A DNA stretch of 64,000 nt from Chiridota heheva. Lineage: Eukaryota; Echinodermata; Holothuroidea; Apodida; Chiridotidae. Below the pieces are notes generated by a model. That model did not search any database, was not told the DNA's origin, and was given only the letters and a program-made list of their open reading frames with translations. The translations under genes and the position numbers were made by a program. The DNA is taken from contig JAIGNY010002305.1 in assembly GCA_020152595.1 (NCBI GenBank), forward strand, positions 1 to 64,000, in the 5' to 3' direction. Positions 1 through 12,044 of this stretch are shown here, piece after piece; the stretch's first letter is position 1, and every line of letters begins with the position of its first letter.

Positions 1-299
1 TGGTCAGCTCAATTAATAGAATATCCGCTTTTCAACTGAAGGTCGGGATTCATTCCTTGGTGGAGCCATACCAAAGAATTTTGTGTAATAAATGTTTTGT
101 GAAAAATGGGACGTGCTGCCATCTCGTTTGGTGCTCGGCATCAGCGATCAAAGTAGGTTAATACAGGCGTGGTCCCTTTTGCTTGCTGCTGCCTTGTTCT
201 ATTGTAAGCTCTTTGACAGTATTCTTGGTATTATTTAAATTCTGGCTGAACAAATTATTGAGGTTTTTACATCAATGCAAAATTTGGGATGTATGAATG

Positions 300-640
300 G
301 AAAGACAGCTCAAATTTCTTATAAATTTCTTTAAATTTTTAACAAATTATAAATTTCTTTAAATTTTTAATAAATTATAAATTTCTTTAAATTTTTAATA
401 AATTATAAATTTCTTATACATTTCTTATACATTTTCTTTAAATTTCTTATACATTTCCTTTAAATTTCTTATACATTTCTTTAAATTTCTTATACATTTC
501 TTTCAATTTTGTAAACATTTCTTTCAATTTCTTTCAATTTCTTATACATTTCTTTAAATTTCTGATACATTTCTTTAAATTTCCTATACATTTCTTTAAA
601 TTTTTACATTTCTTTAAATTTTGTATAGTTTTGTTTATTT
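300..640. repeat. AT-rich tandem repeat
   Basis: Irregular tandem array of units built from CTTTAAATTTCTTATACATT with shorter variants. It has no coding potential and is likely a slippage-prone intronic satellite. Confidence 0.8.
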
Positions 641-999
641 TTTTACAATTTTCTTTAAATTTTATTTCTTAATTTGAATGTTTCAAAATGATGAGATTGT
701 CTTCTACATGCAAAGTAGATTGTTAGTTTTGACCTTGTTGTCAGAATCTTATATTCTTCTTCTGATAATTGTGGCACATGATTAAAATACAAAGGATTTA
801 TGCAAGAAAATACAGTTGTGCTGAATTCATACATAACACATTTGAAGTGAAATTTACATACTGTACAGTATATTAACACCTTAAAGTTGAAAAAGCTATA
901 AAATTGTCAATTTGTAAATGAATTTGATGGGATTCTTTTCTTTATGATTCAATTTGTAAACAATTTATGTAAATGTTACAGGGTATGTAGAGGTAAAAC

Positions 1000-1065
1000 T
1001 TGGGTGGGATGGCATGTGGGACAGAGGGTGGGATACATGTGGGACAGAGGTTGTAATGACATGAG
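1000..1065. repeat. Short piece of dispersed 24-bp minisatellite family
   Basis: Two to three units with the core GGGATGNCATGTGGGACA. The same core builds the large arrays at 26005-27275 and 30290-30960, so this is a seed or remnant of that family. Confidence 0.6.
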
Positions 1066-1513
1066 TGGCAGAAATTGGCTAAATTGCTCTAACAGCAATA
1101 CAATTGAAAATCATACAAGTATTAAACTTGTGTCAAAATTTACCATTTTACAGTACTTTGCAGCAATAAACAAATTTTAATGCAAGTCTACGTTGTATTA
1201 CACATATTTCCTTTTATAAATCTTTTAAACTTTTAAACGTCTATCATAATTCTTTAAAGTTGTTGAGCAAATTCTGAGCGAAAGTTTTGGAGTCTTACTA
1301 TACCCCCAATCACGTTCTAGCAGGAACAGACTTTGGCATGACCGTCAGTGACTGAGATTTGAAAAAGAATTCTACCGTATACAGAAGTTGATCTGTCCAC
1401 CCAGTTAATCATCACAAAATTAGCTTAAAATAAAAACTGATTAAACTTTGATCAGCTGTTGCTCAAAAACTAAAGGTGCTTGTCAAAAACTGATCAGCTC
1501 AGATTTGAACTTC

Positions 1514-2507
1514 AATTAAAGGATTAGTTCTTCAGCAACTTCTATTTTATTGTATATGAAAGAGGACTTCAAAAGAAACAAAATGGTGAAAGCATGCAAA
1601 AATCCTATTCCATTAAGGAGATATTAAAGGATTAGTTCAGGGGTCATGCAAGTCTTATCTTATACGAAAAAGGACTTCAAAAGAAACAAAATAGTGAAGG
1701 AAGCATTCAAAAAATCTTATTCCATTAAGGAGATATTAAAGGATTAGTTCAGGGGTCATGCATGTCTTATCTTATATGAAAGAGGACTTCAAATGAAACA
1801 AAATGGTGAAGAAAGCATTTAAAAAATCTTATTTTGTTAGGGAGACATTTAAGTTGAAAGCTCTGTCTTATCTGTGTAGAAATGACTGGTGTAGTAAGTC
1901 TGCTACTGTATGGAAGGTTGGAACCCTGATCCATACAGTCTTAACAATTGTTAATGTATTTTCAAGAACATTTATGTAACATTTTTATTATTTGAATTTG
2001 TTTTCCTTAAACTTTTTTCAGGTGGAAAATTATAATTACCCAGAATAGATTCTGTTTTAACTACTTTCCTGACATATCCAATGGTTGTAAAGCCACAAAA
2101 TCAGAGGACAAAATATGATAGAATACGTAAAGACTTTGAGGAATCTGAGTATGTGACATCACAGCTAGTCCAATTTCAATTGTTTCTACAAGAATTATAC
2201 CAAGCTTTAAACTTAAATATCTCCTTAACGGAATGAGATTTTTAAATACTTTCTTCACCATTTTTTTTTTTATATAAGGTAAGACTTGCATGGCCCCAGA
2301 ACTAATCCTTTAATATCTCCATAACAGAATAATATTTTGTAATGCTTTCTTCACCATTTTGTTTCTTATATAAGGTAAGACTTGCATGACCCCTGAAGTA
2401 ATCCTTAAATATCTACTTAACGGAATAAGATTTTTGAATGCTTTCTCCACCACTCTGTTTCTTTTGAAGTCTTCGTTCATATAATATTGACTTGCTTGAC
2501 CTAATCC

Positions 2508-2510
<3 letters not shown>
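1514..2510. mobile_element. Compound MITE with multiplied terminal inverted repeats
   Basis: The left side has three direct copies of a roughly 112-bp unit beginning AAAGGATTAGTTCAGG (about 1514, 1626 and 1737). The right side has three inverted copies ending CTAATCC-type sequence (about 2310, 2400 and 2505). The internal part matches the single-copy MITEs at 23918-24497 and 48531-49175. No transposase is encoded, so it is non-autonomous. The likely target is TTAA, from the better preserved copies. Confidence 0.75.

Positions 2511-2513
<3 letters not shown>

Positions 2514-2574
<61 letters not shown>
2514..2574. repeat. (TA)n microsatellite
   Basis: About 30 uninterrupted TA dinucleotides directly beside the right end of the compound MITE. 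Confidence 0.97.
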
Positions 2575-2579
<5 letters not shown>

Positions 2580-3799
2580 ATAAAACTTTAACTGATTTTG
2601 ATGGATTTTTCTTTGTGATATAAATCTTAAACAATTTTAGGCAACGTTGTCTCTACTGTGTGTCTTAAAGATGTATAATTCTACTACCTTGGGTGTAGTT
2701 ACTGTATTAGAGTAAGGGAAGTTTTATCATCAATTTTTCACTTCCTAGTTTATATCAGGAACACAAGACATACAAATTGCTTTGTTGTACTGTGATGAGA
2801 TTTGTTTATTCAGCTAGTGTAAATATGATAATTATCCTGATTCCCAATTCAATGTATGTATATTTGGTCCTGTTCCTATTTTTACAGAACTTTTAGTTAC
2901 AGTACTTGTAGCCATTGTACATTACCAATAGTCATAGTACGTATAGCCATTGTACAGTACCATACAATGCTGCACTGAATGTGTATTGACACATTGTATG
3001 TGATGGGTATTCTTTGCAAGAATTAAGAGAAATAAAGATAGAAGTTTGACTTGATGATTCAACACACTAGATGACAGACAAATTTGATGTAATCTTATAG
3101 GTGTATGTTCAACTGCAAAATGTTCAAAATTATCAAATTGTTGATCAGTCTTTAAACAGTCTTTAAATTGTCAAAGAAACATGCATTATTTAATATACCG
3201 TATGCAGCATTATAAGTCTGTAGGGCGCTACAAAAATTACTTATCTTAATTTTTTTCTGTGAATTTCAGGAAAGGAATATTCCCATGTTTTTCCGTAAGC
3301 TTTCATAAGAAATGAGAAAAATATTAGAAACATTTCAGTACAAAAATCATGTTGATTTGTTATTCATACCAGGAGATATTCAAATTTTAAGGTTCACAAC
3401 AAACGCCAGTAAACGAATAGGAAAAGGCTCAGTATGACATCACAGCAACACATTATCCCACAAAGTTGATGTATTTCATTAAAATCTATCATCCTTTTCT
3501 ATTAGTAAAAACTGCTAGAAAAATAAATTGATGTGAGTTAGGTATTTATATACATTGCTAAAAACACCCTACAGTACTTCAATAACTTTTGGAAAATTGT
3601 TTCTAATCATACAGAAACAACCAATCAACATTTAAAGAAATACATAAACATTTGCAATGGAATTGCCTCTATGACATCATCAAACACAAATTCATCATAC
3701 TGTACAAAAACTTTAAAATGCAATTGGGAAATCTTCAACTATCTATGCCTCCTGAACGGAATATGATATCAACCTATTTTTTGTACCAAATTTGGACAT

Positions 3800-3885
3800 A
3801 ATGCAGCACTTACGACAGGAATCGAACCTGGTACTTTTCAAATACAAGCATGACTCTTTAACCACTGAGCCACTGTGCACCTTAT
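3800..3885 (-). mobile_element. tRNA-derived SINE head fragment
   Basis: The minus strand shows a Pol III A-box-like TGGCTCAGTGG and a canonical B box GGTTCGATTCC with tRNA-like spacing. No acceptor stem forms and the copy stops after the tRNA-like part, so it is a SINE fragment rather than a tRNA gene. It resembles the heads at 44560-44695 and 59088-59375. Confidence 0.65.
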
Positions 3886-4122
3886 AATGGTTTATGCAGG
3901 TTGAGTTACCTATCGGTCGCTCACTTTAACTTGTTCTCGTACAGCCAACGTGTACCAACAATGAAAAGGGACAGCTAAAAAGCGTCAGCTGCTTTGGTCA
4001 TTTATTGACGATGTGATGTGGTACAGTACCAGTCAATTTGGCAAGAAGGGATGGGAATGCTAGTAATACTAGTGTAAAGTATATCGTTTCTTTTTCATCC
4101 CTTCAGATTGCCCTGTGCTCAG

Positions 4123-4227
4123 CATTGTATCGTCGTTGCCAGCTCACCGCCTTTCCTTATTCCTGCGATGGAGGGCAGCACATACAGTGGTTACAACGTG
4201 GAACAGCTCGCCTCTGTTATATCAGAA
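4123..4227 (+). CDS. MED25: MED25 exon (VWA domain, C-terminal part, first visible exon)
   Basis: Encodes 35 residues, with SSPPFLIPAMEGSTYSG matching the conserved VWA stretch of MED25 (human NSPPYLLPAVESTTYSG, from memory). The VWA domain anchors MED25 to the rest of Mediator. The donor is GAA|GTAAGT, phase 0. Two acceptors fit: AG ending at 4122 (phase 0, used here) or AG ending at 4106 (adds 16 nt, needs a two-base carry-over from the previous exon). The upstream exon that would decide is outside the window. Confidence 0.88.
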
Positions 4228-4684
4228 GTAAGTCGTTTTTTGATTTGTCAACCAGTCAAAACATTGTGTTACTTTAATCCTTAAACAATTAATGATCAAA
4301 GTTTTTGACAAATGGTACTTTAACCTTTAACAATTCAAAACGTGACTGTCATTTTTTGGAACTTTTTTAAAATTAATTTGTACAACTTTCTTTTCATTTT
4401 CTATCACTAAAAGTGGTTTATATGAGAGCTAAGACAATACACTTTTCAATAAAAATGTCAAATTAAAGAAAATATTGACATAAATATGCAAATTTGCAAA
4501 CATTAGTTTAAATAAGGTCAATTTTCAAAGATTTTTTGAGTTTGTATTTTTTCTTGTGAATAACAAAAATGGGGAATTTTTTTACATATTTAGATTGTTT
4601 GTGAAATTTCTGTCTAATTTTTTCTCTCAGAGCAAATCATGCAAAAAGTATGAAAAGAAGCAAAAATAATCACCGCTGTAATTA

Positions 4685-4770
4685 GTCACGAAAAATTAAG
4701 CCACGCATCCAGTTCACATAAACTTCCTGCACGCTAACCGCTACACCACACTGCTTGTTCACTTACATGT
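4685..4770 (-). mobile_element. Possible tRNA-like SINE head
   Basis: The minus strand contains GTGGTGTAGCGGTTAGCGTG, which resembles a tRNA D-arm and A box. The B box is degenerate (around GTGAACTGGATGC). This could be an old SINE remnant, and the support is weak. Confidence 0.35.
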
Positions 4771-5612
4771 GGATATGTTTATTTTGATCTGAAAAAAAAA
4801 AGACAGGGTAGTGGCACTTTTTGTTTTCAATTGCAAATTTGTGAAATAATGATTCTGATGACATTTTATGCATTTATAGGGTACTTGTATTGTGATCGAG
4901 AGCTATGATTTTTTCAAAAATTGTTTCAAAAAGGCTAAAAATCATGAAATTTTGCAAAACGTTACCTAAAAAAAAGATATTGTTGGTAGGGGCAGTCAAA
5001 ATATGACTGGAATTGGATGCATTAATGTCTCTGGGTGTTCCTCATGGGTTTTCAGGCAAAAGCAAGGTCTGGAAGTACAGTATGGCGAGTAAGCTTTTGT
5101 AGAAAAAGAGGTTTTTTCGTTAAATTTTGTGCATTTTTTTCAAATGTTTTTTTCTTTCTCCAACCCATTTTTCTCAAAAAATCTTTAATATAATCCCCAT
5201 CAAAAAGTTACATTTTTTGAAAGACCTATTTAGGCTCTTTTCAATTGATATCAGGATCGATATCAGGATCAGGATAGGCTGTGGGCCTATTTAACAAATC
5301 AATTTTTTTCTTCTGAAAAGTGCATGTCCAATCAGCCCTCTCATGACTGCTTGAGATTTGAAGGCTTAAACAACAATTGATCAAAGTTTGACAAATGGTA
5401 TTTTGTCTGGAAAAATGTCCCCGAACTCGCATAGGCTTTGGTTTGGTATCATTTGAAATGATATCTTTGCCCCAAAAAGTAAATATGCTGTCAATGATAC
5501 CACCTCAGATTCCAACAAAAAGTACACAGACAGTTAGCTTTGGATTACTGTTCTTGCATATTTAATGAGCGAAATTGCATATTTAGGATAATTTGCATAT
5601 TCTCCCTCACCC

Positions 5613-5806
5613 CCTCCATCTCAATTTCCGTTCTTTTCAAGAACAATCCTACATCCAGCCTCATCGCCTTTCTCCGCAACAGCAATTTATTCCACCTGAT
5701 CTAAACCTACCTTTCCTCAAAAATCAAGCACCTTAGTTTGTAACACTCTCTTGACACATTTGACTCTGACTGTCTGCTGTTAAACATCAACAAACCAAAC
5801 CAAACT
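5613..5806 (+). mobile_element. Family-2 non-LTR retrotransposon, 3' end only
   Basis: Matches the last ~200 bp of the family-2 element at 44200-44497: the TTTATTCCACCTGATCTAAA segment, then the TTTGACTCTGACTGTC and TTAAACATCAACAAAC termini. It is severely 5'-truncated, the usual outcome of target-primed reverse transcription. It ends less than 30 bp before the next MED25 exon, so the retroelement tail sits in the branch-point region. Confidence 0.8.
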
Positions 5807-5834
5807 AAAATCCCTTGAATAATTGCTCTTTCAG

Positions 5835-5988
5835 AGAAATATCAATCTGTCTGTCATGTCGCCTCGTAAAATTCCAGCACTTCAGCAGTTGTACGACAAA
5901 GGTTGCGGGGAGCTGCAAGTGTTGTCAGCCAAGGAATACTCTCAAGACGATCGCCACCTGGTGCTTCTTAGAGGGTTTGAATTAAACG
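5835..5988 (+). CDS. MED25: MED25 exon (end of VWA domain)
   Basis: Encodes RNINLSVMSPRKIPALQQL and then DDRHLVLLRGFELNG, closely following the human segment with SPRKLPAL and DPRHMVLVRG (from memory). The acceptor is CTTTCAG|AGA in phase 0. The donor is AACG|GTGAGT and leaves phase 1, which fits the next exon. This is the last VWA exon. Confidence 0.93.
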
Positions 5989-6983
5989 GTGAGTACTGCT
6001 TCGTCTCGGAGATCTTATTTCTGTCAACCGATTTCCTGTACATGATGATTGGAAAAATGATAATCTTTAAAATGTAAAATAAAAACAACACTGGAGCCGG
6101 ACAAAATCTACAGTTCAAAATTGGAAATTTACGGGAAAAAATATCATTATTAAAAAAAAGAGATTTTTTTTATTTGATAGATTTCTTCAGTAAGCAACAG
6201 TATATATGGTAAATATGTGCTCTAAATCATCCCTGTGTAATTGTGCAATGTGCAGTACATTAAATTGCAAAATAGAGAAATATATAAAGATGTATTCACT
6301 CCATTAATATTATTTCTGTTACGATTTTTCATGGGAAGATTTTCAAGACCTTTATTTAGAACCGTGAGAAATTTAATAATTAAATCCAACTCCGAACAAC
6401 ACAACATTTTATAGATTATTTCACTGTTTCTTAATCGACAGTGTAGAATAAAAGCGCAACACATTTTTGTGAATTCATTTTTTCCAAAACGTATCAAAAG
6501 AAGCAACATGACACACCAGATCATGGTATACTTCTTTCAATTCAGAATTTCATTTCCATTTAACACTTTTAATTGCATCTCTGCTTAAACTTCCTTGACT
6601 ATGGCACACCCTCAGCTGGAAGAAAAAGTATTAGTACAGAGCACTTGTTATGGTGAGTTGGCTTCAAAGCGTGAAAATACCGGAACACACATGCTGCTCT
6701 CCCTGTGTATCCAAAGGTCATGGCCCATAGTGCACGTAGCACAGAGAGTAGGGAAAACTTCCTGTCCGGAACCGCTGGGATGAATTGGATCTATTTCCTT
6801 GTTGTGCACCAGTTTCTCTCTGTAAATAAATGTCCATGTTGCAGCCACAGAACATTGAAAAACAATGAAATTCTAACATTAAATTACAATGAAACACTCA
6901 TAGGCATTAGATATACTTTAGGAATACACACACACACAAATATTAGCAAGAATAATGTTATCTTAGAAGCACTTTGAATATTG

Positions 6984-7274
6984 CAGTCCGGTTCGTACTC
7001 CTGATTGGGAGCTCTCATAGTTCCCCCGTTCGGGAGATCAGGGCATGCGCAGTACGAGTCTATTCAGCAATGAAGCTTTGCCATAGTCTTTGGTGTTGTT
7101 GCTTTGTGTGTGTTATTTCTTATACTCAGTCTTATTAAAGTAAAATGAAGATACAAAATTGTGATTTTACTTTTATAATATTAATTATAATGTAAGTCAA
7201 AAATGATTCCCGAACCAAACTTTGAAATGTTTTTTCAGAAAATCCTGTTAAAGCGTGACTGTCTAATGTTATTA

Positions 7275-7309
<35 letters not shown>

Positions 7310-7778
7310 TTCAGTACAAATTTAAAACATTTGTAAAAGGAAAAAGTACATGCATATACATATTAAAAATTAAAGATAAAAGGTTTAAAACAGTAATTCT
7401 AACTCTCCTGTCTGTAAGTAAATTGCCGCACGGTAAATGAATGAATTTTAGACGTTTATTCTGTATTTTGGCACTATGTTAGGGTTAATGCTAACACATA
7501 ATAAGAAGTCACCACTTTTCTTCAAATTTCTCCAATATTTCTTTGTAAATTTTAAAAATGCACAGTGAAACAATAATTTATATGCCATTATATTATATTG
7601 TGGGAAAAATTGAACCTTGCGCAGTGGTTGAGTTCCCCACGCTCAAAATTTGTCTGATTCTTATACGATTCCTACACAAAATTTGAATTTGGTTAGATGC
7701 AACGTGGGATACTTCCGTAAAGTATCTCCTGTACGGGAGACCAAAACTGTTTTCCTGATCGGGAGTACAAACCGGATT
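6984..7778. mobile_element. Non-autonomous DNA element with ~55-bp terminal inverted repeats
   Basis: The left end begins AGTCCGGTTCGTACTCCTGA. The right end, reversed, reads nearly the same (CAATCCGGTTTGTACTCCCG). Both ends then contain a second palindromic motif around CGGGAGA. The interior is AT-rich with a TTA microsatellite (7270-7306) and no long ORF. I see no convincing target-site duplication. Confidence 0.65.
7270..7306. repeat. (TTA)n microsatellite
   Basis: About twelve TTA or ATT triplets inside the inverted-repeat element. Confidence 0.95.
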
Positions 7779-7849
7779 GATGAGGAATGTCTTTAGCGAT
7801 GAATTTTAATTGAAGTTTAGAGTTTGATATGGTCTGGATGTGTGTTATA

Positions 7850-8410
7850 CACAGAAAGGAGCTGCAGAAGTCAAAAGTGTTTTTCCCATGTTTTATAAGT
7901 CCCCAAATTTTTCAATGGGGATCAAGAGTTTGTGGGTGATATAACTTGTGTCATAAGATCGAGGATGAATTCCACTTTTTGTCAGTGACCTTTTTATTAC
8001 GAAGTTCGTCTGCTTTATTGACCTCGGTATTTCTTTTGCTCACATACGTACCATAAATTTATTAGTTTGCTTAATACTAGAAACAAGTCTTTATTGTATA
8101 AATTAAGTTTTTATTCCATGCTTCGAAATATCGTGCAGAAATTGTTTATTTAGAAGACTAGTATGTTGAAGACTGTTATTATTTCTGTTCATATTTTCAT
8201 TTGCACCTTTGTTTTTCTGTACATTGTGCATGTATTATTTTAAAAAAGGCCAGAGGCCTAATCAAAGAAGTAAATCAACTGTTATACAAATAAGGAGCTG
8301 CAGAAGTGAAAAGTGTTTTTCCCATGTTTTATAAATCCCTGGTTCAGTAAGAAGATATTCTTCAATGGAGATAAAGAGTTTGGAGATATGGGTGATATTA
8401 CTTTTGGCAT
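7850..8410. repeat. Direct repeat pair (7850-7960 and 8290-8410)
   Basis: Both segments contain AAGGAGCTGCAGAAGT, then TGTTTTTCCCATGTTTTATA and a shared GGTGATAT-containing end. The second has a ~20-bp insertion. They are copies of an unidentified interspersed repeat about 110 bp long. Confidence 0.7.
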
Positions 8411-8717
8411 GCATGCACAATGTTGCTTGGGTTCATTCTTTGGCATTAGATGAGGAGGCGTTCTGTTCTATTTGGTCTTCCTGAGTCTGGCAAAAACAGG
8501 ACCCCAGACCACCGTTTTGACCATCGCTGTCCTGATGCCTCTCAACCTCACCAGCCAGACCAACCTTGAGTTCTACAACAGTATTTTAATATTATTCTTT
8601 ACTGGAAAGGGGGGGAAAAAGATTTGATGGAAATTTCTTCGTCTTTTTCTTCAGAGCGAAGTCCTTCAACAGATTTAAAGGATGGGAAAACACCACTAGT
8701 AAGAAAGAATTCAGGCG

Positions 8718-8780
8718 TGATGTCATCCTCCACGGTAGCACCATCTCTATCCTCCTCCACGGTAGCACCATCTCTGTCTA
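8718..8780. repeat. Short direct duplication
   Basis: The segment TCCTCCACGGTAGCACCATC occurs twice in tandem. Confidence 0.85.
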
Positions 8781-8812
8781 ACTCTGGTAACTTCAAGCCT
8801 GCTACATGTATG

Positions 8813-9295
8813 AGCCCTGGAAGTAATGGTGAGAAAAATGTTTCATTTCCTAAAATTTTGCGAGTAATTCTGTATCCCTCCGTTTGAGGAATATTCCTAT
8901 AATTTTCATGCTCACTTATATGATAGAGGAAAATCAAAGAAAAAATTTGGTGAAAAAATCCCATAGTGATATCTTCTTCGAGCCCTTGGGGCAATGGTGA
9001 GAAATTTGCCTCATTTTCCAATTTTTGCGACACCCACTTCTGTGTTCTCTCTGTTTCAATAGAATATTTTTGTGAATGTTTGTATTCACTTATATGATTG
9101 AGGAATATCATAAAAAAACTTTCGTGAAAAACCCCCATGTTGATATCTACTCCAAGCCCTGGGGGCAATGGTGAGAAATTTGCTTCATTTGCCAATTTTT
9201 TTGCGACACGTCACCCAGTTCTAATTCTATATACCTCTGTTTTGAGGTAATATTCACGTGAATTTTAATATGCACTTATCTGCACTATGAACAGA
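8813..9295. repeat. ~170-bp tandem repeat (three units)
   Basis: Units start near 8813, 8981 and 9155, each with an AGCCCTGG-type start, GGTGAGAAATTTG, a TTTTGCGA stretch and CACTTATATGA. A minus-strand ORF of 198 codons across the array is a by-product of the repeat. A further copy, about one and a half units, lies at 21137-21380, so the repeat is interspersed. Confidence 0.8.
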
Positions 9296-9400
9296 GTCAC
9301 CGATTTTCGGTGCGAAAATCGGTAACTTTCACCCCTGTAAAAAAAATCACCTGCAAAAATTCGTAACTCTGAAAAATGTATGCTTCATAATGTCACCTCC
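9285..9400. repeat. Interspersed palindromic repeat
   Basis: Contains the near-palindrome CACCGATTTTCGGTGCGAAA and then TTTCACCCCTGTAA. The same CACCGATTTTTCACCCCTGT block occurs at 21080-21115, each time beside the ~170-bp repeat. They are probably parts of one transposable element. Confidence 0.55.
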
Positions 9401-11063
9401 CAAAGTGACCACGGTGAAAAAAACCCATAGAAATAATGGTTGTTTTCCTTCCCTGAAGACTGAAGGCTATATAAATACCCTGCCCAAAGAAGGTTAATTG
9501 GGATTGACCGGCTTTTCCCCTGGGTCTTGGGGTCATCTAATTATTCTCTTCACATAAAATCCTTCTGTTCTGTCTCAGTCAACAATTCTGCTGGACGGGA
9601 TACATTTAGATTTCTAAATAAACTCAAGCTTCAATGGAAAAATGGCTGATTTTTTCAGAGTTTTGCGATGAAGAAGAATCTATTCAAAGCATAAGATAAT
9701 TGCGTCTCCCCCAACGAATTTCCAACTTCCATCCAATGCGATTGCTATTTAAAAAAAAGACAAAACGCACAGCAGAAAGAGGATTAAAAGGGGGTACATT
9801 TTAAAAAGGCAATGAATTATCGAGAAAGAGATCACATTCATCTGTGAAAGAAAAAAAAAATAATGCACAGCTTTTTGTTTTTCTCGTATCTTTTAAGTTT
9901 AAAAATGGTCAAGATAAAAGATTCCAAGGGCCGTGTGTCTTCTTTAGATTCAGTCGTTATCAAATGTCATTTTTGTTTGCTTCTGCAAAAGTGTTTTTGA
10001 AAGTTATATGTTCTATTTTTTGACCGAAACAGTCTTTGAGCAACCATAAAGAAAAAATATAATACTACTCACACAGGCAAAGTTGAGCTGAGAAAATAAA
10101 ATTACACATCACAATCTAAACATGCGATGAAAACAATGAAAATCATTTTATTGTACCACAAAATAATATATCCATCTATCACAGAGATTTGCGTTCATAA
10201 CTGAACTTCCAACAAAACATATTACTACTTGAAAAATGGTAAAGCATGGCCCCTGCTGTCGTCGCGTGCATGGCCTGAAAGGAAATACAAACGGAATAAA
10301 TATAAATAAAAGCAAAGGATCAGCGAATTCAACTTACACAGATTTCATGTTTTATTCGGAAATATATACTGTATCTATTCCAAAAACCCAGGTAAAGTTA
10401 AGTCCTGAAATCTCTCCTCCAAATATTAAGAAAGTTAATGAAGTAAATAAAAAACGAAAACATAGTTTGTGGTTTTATTCCATAAACAAATAAAGGAAAA
10501 CACGAAAGAAAAGCGCCCAAAAATAATAAAATAACAACGAATGAAATCCCGGCGAAAAAATCTTGGCTCCGTGTTTTGAAAATACATGTAATTTCCACTG
10601 TTGACAAGAAGCATTAAATCCAAATATTCATCAATTTTTTTTCTCCAAAACTACAGAACTTTAACAAAACGATGCAGATGCAACTGAGACGAGCGAATGT
10701 GTATCTTAAATTTTAGACCAGAAATTTGTTATCATTTCTCTATGTTTGTGTGAAAATATCCTTTACAAGGCTTCTTTAAAAGTGCCCAATCAAATCACTA
10801 AGATATTTGAATTCCACACACATACCGCAAAACAAAACGGCAAACTTCTAAGTAGTCATAAATAATGCCTCAGCCCCTTCCTAGCCACCCTAAATAGTTT
10901 TGTTTACAAAATTAAGCATGATCCAGTTCAAAATTAAGATTGACACATTTAAAGGGAAATACTAACAGAAGTTTAATGGTCTGCCCCCTCTTCATTTTCA
11001 TGCATTTTGATATTTTTGTCTTCCAGATATTTTAGGTCCAACTGAATCAACTTAAGTGGTAAA

Positions 11064-11084
11064 GGTGGGGGGGGGAGGGGAGGG
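11064..11084 (+). repeat. G-run cluster
   Basis: Contains runs of 9, 4 and 3 G with a flanking GG. It could form a G-quadruplex in sense-strand DNA or RNA. A C-run lies near 11350-11385. Confidence 0.7.
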
Positions 11085-12044
11085 TTTGAAATGGCTATAG
11101 GTGGTTGGGAGGGTTGTAGTTTTTGTTCTGGGGATGGCTATAGAAGGGGGAGTAAATGGCAATAGGTGAGTGGAAGGATTGGTTTTTCGTTATGATCCCA
11201 TAGAGCAACTTTGACGGGACAAAATGGGATTGCTAGATAATCAAATCTGGGGTGGGGGCATTCTTGTAATGAAAATATCAGTTGGTAAATGAACTTGTCC
11301 CTCTCCCATTTTCTTGATGTTTTTTCCAAAAAATTAAAGTCTAGTACCCCCTCCTAACATCCCCCCTCCCCCCCCCCCCCTTAAAATGCTAGATGTCTAT
11401 TCCCCCTCCCGTATGTCTTTGGATATGGTTTTACCTTTGTTTGCATAAAAGTGATCAACCAAACATGATATCTATCAACAACCAACTCCATGGGCTATAT
11501 GTTTGTAGAAACCTCACCCAGAAGTAACATTGCTTTTATTTGTTGTGAAAACAATTCTGTGAGACTGGAGCAAATAGAATAGGAAAAAATGTAAATGCAA
11601 ATTTTACATTTAAGTTTGATTAAAGATTTGAGAATAATATTCTGCATTTGGCTCTGATTGTTCACTGTGTTTCAAATATGCGATGACATATTTAGGGATT
11701 CCTTGTGAGTTATCAAACCAAAACAAAGTGGTAACTTTTGTATGGAATGCACATCTCCTCATCCTTCCTAAGTGAACACATGGAGCTCAGTGCGGCCTGG
11801 AGATGGAGGGACTGTTAAGCCAATGTGTATATCATTTAAAGGGATATAATAGCATATTTGGTAGATGGTCTTTCCCCTCCCAAATTTCTAAAATTTCTCC
11901 ACAAAATTAAATTTTGACAATAACAAGAGAGAGAGGGAGTGGAGAAGGGGGAGGAGGAATCTATGACGTTCAGTTTAAAGGACATCTTAGAATATCAGAT
12001 TATTGAAATTGGGGTGGGGGCATTCTCTTTTATATGTGCAGGGT

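Larger units (their letters stand above)
1..4122 (+). other. MED25 intron upstream of first visible exon
   Basis: Non-coding, AT-rich. It holds an AT-rich tandem repeat (300-640), a short piece of a G-rich minisatellite family (1000-1065), a compound MITE (1514-2510), a TA microsatellite and a tRNA-like SINE piece near the end. In 2580-3800 I see only unique AT-rich sequence. The left end is open, so the previous exon (VWA N-terminal half) lies outside. Confidence 0.7.
4228..5834 (+). other. MED25 intron
   Basis: AT-rich intron, mostly unique sequence. A weak tRNA-like head is at 4685-4770 and a family-2 retroelement 3' end at 5613-5806. From 4770 to 5610 I see no recognisable feature. Confidence 0.8.

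Noticed and set aside
655..1180. Small ORFs in the first kilobase
   Set aside because: Short, AT-rich, no domain and no splice support; intronic noise.
3800..3885. tRNA gene on the minus strand
   Set aside because: A and B boxes are present but no acceptor or anticodon stem folds, and the same head occurs in longer SINE copies.
8599..9195. 198-codon minus-strand ORF
   Set aside because: Covers the ~170-bp tandem repeat, and its internal repetition follows the DNA repeat. No family recognised.
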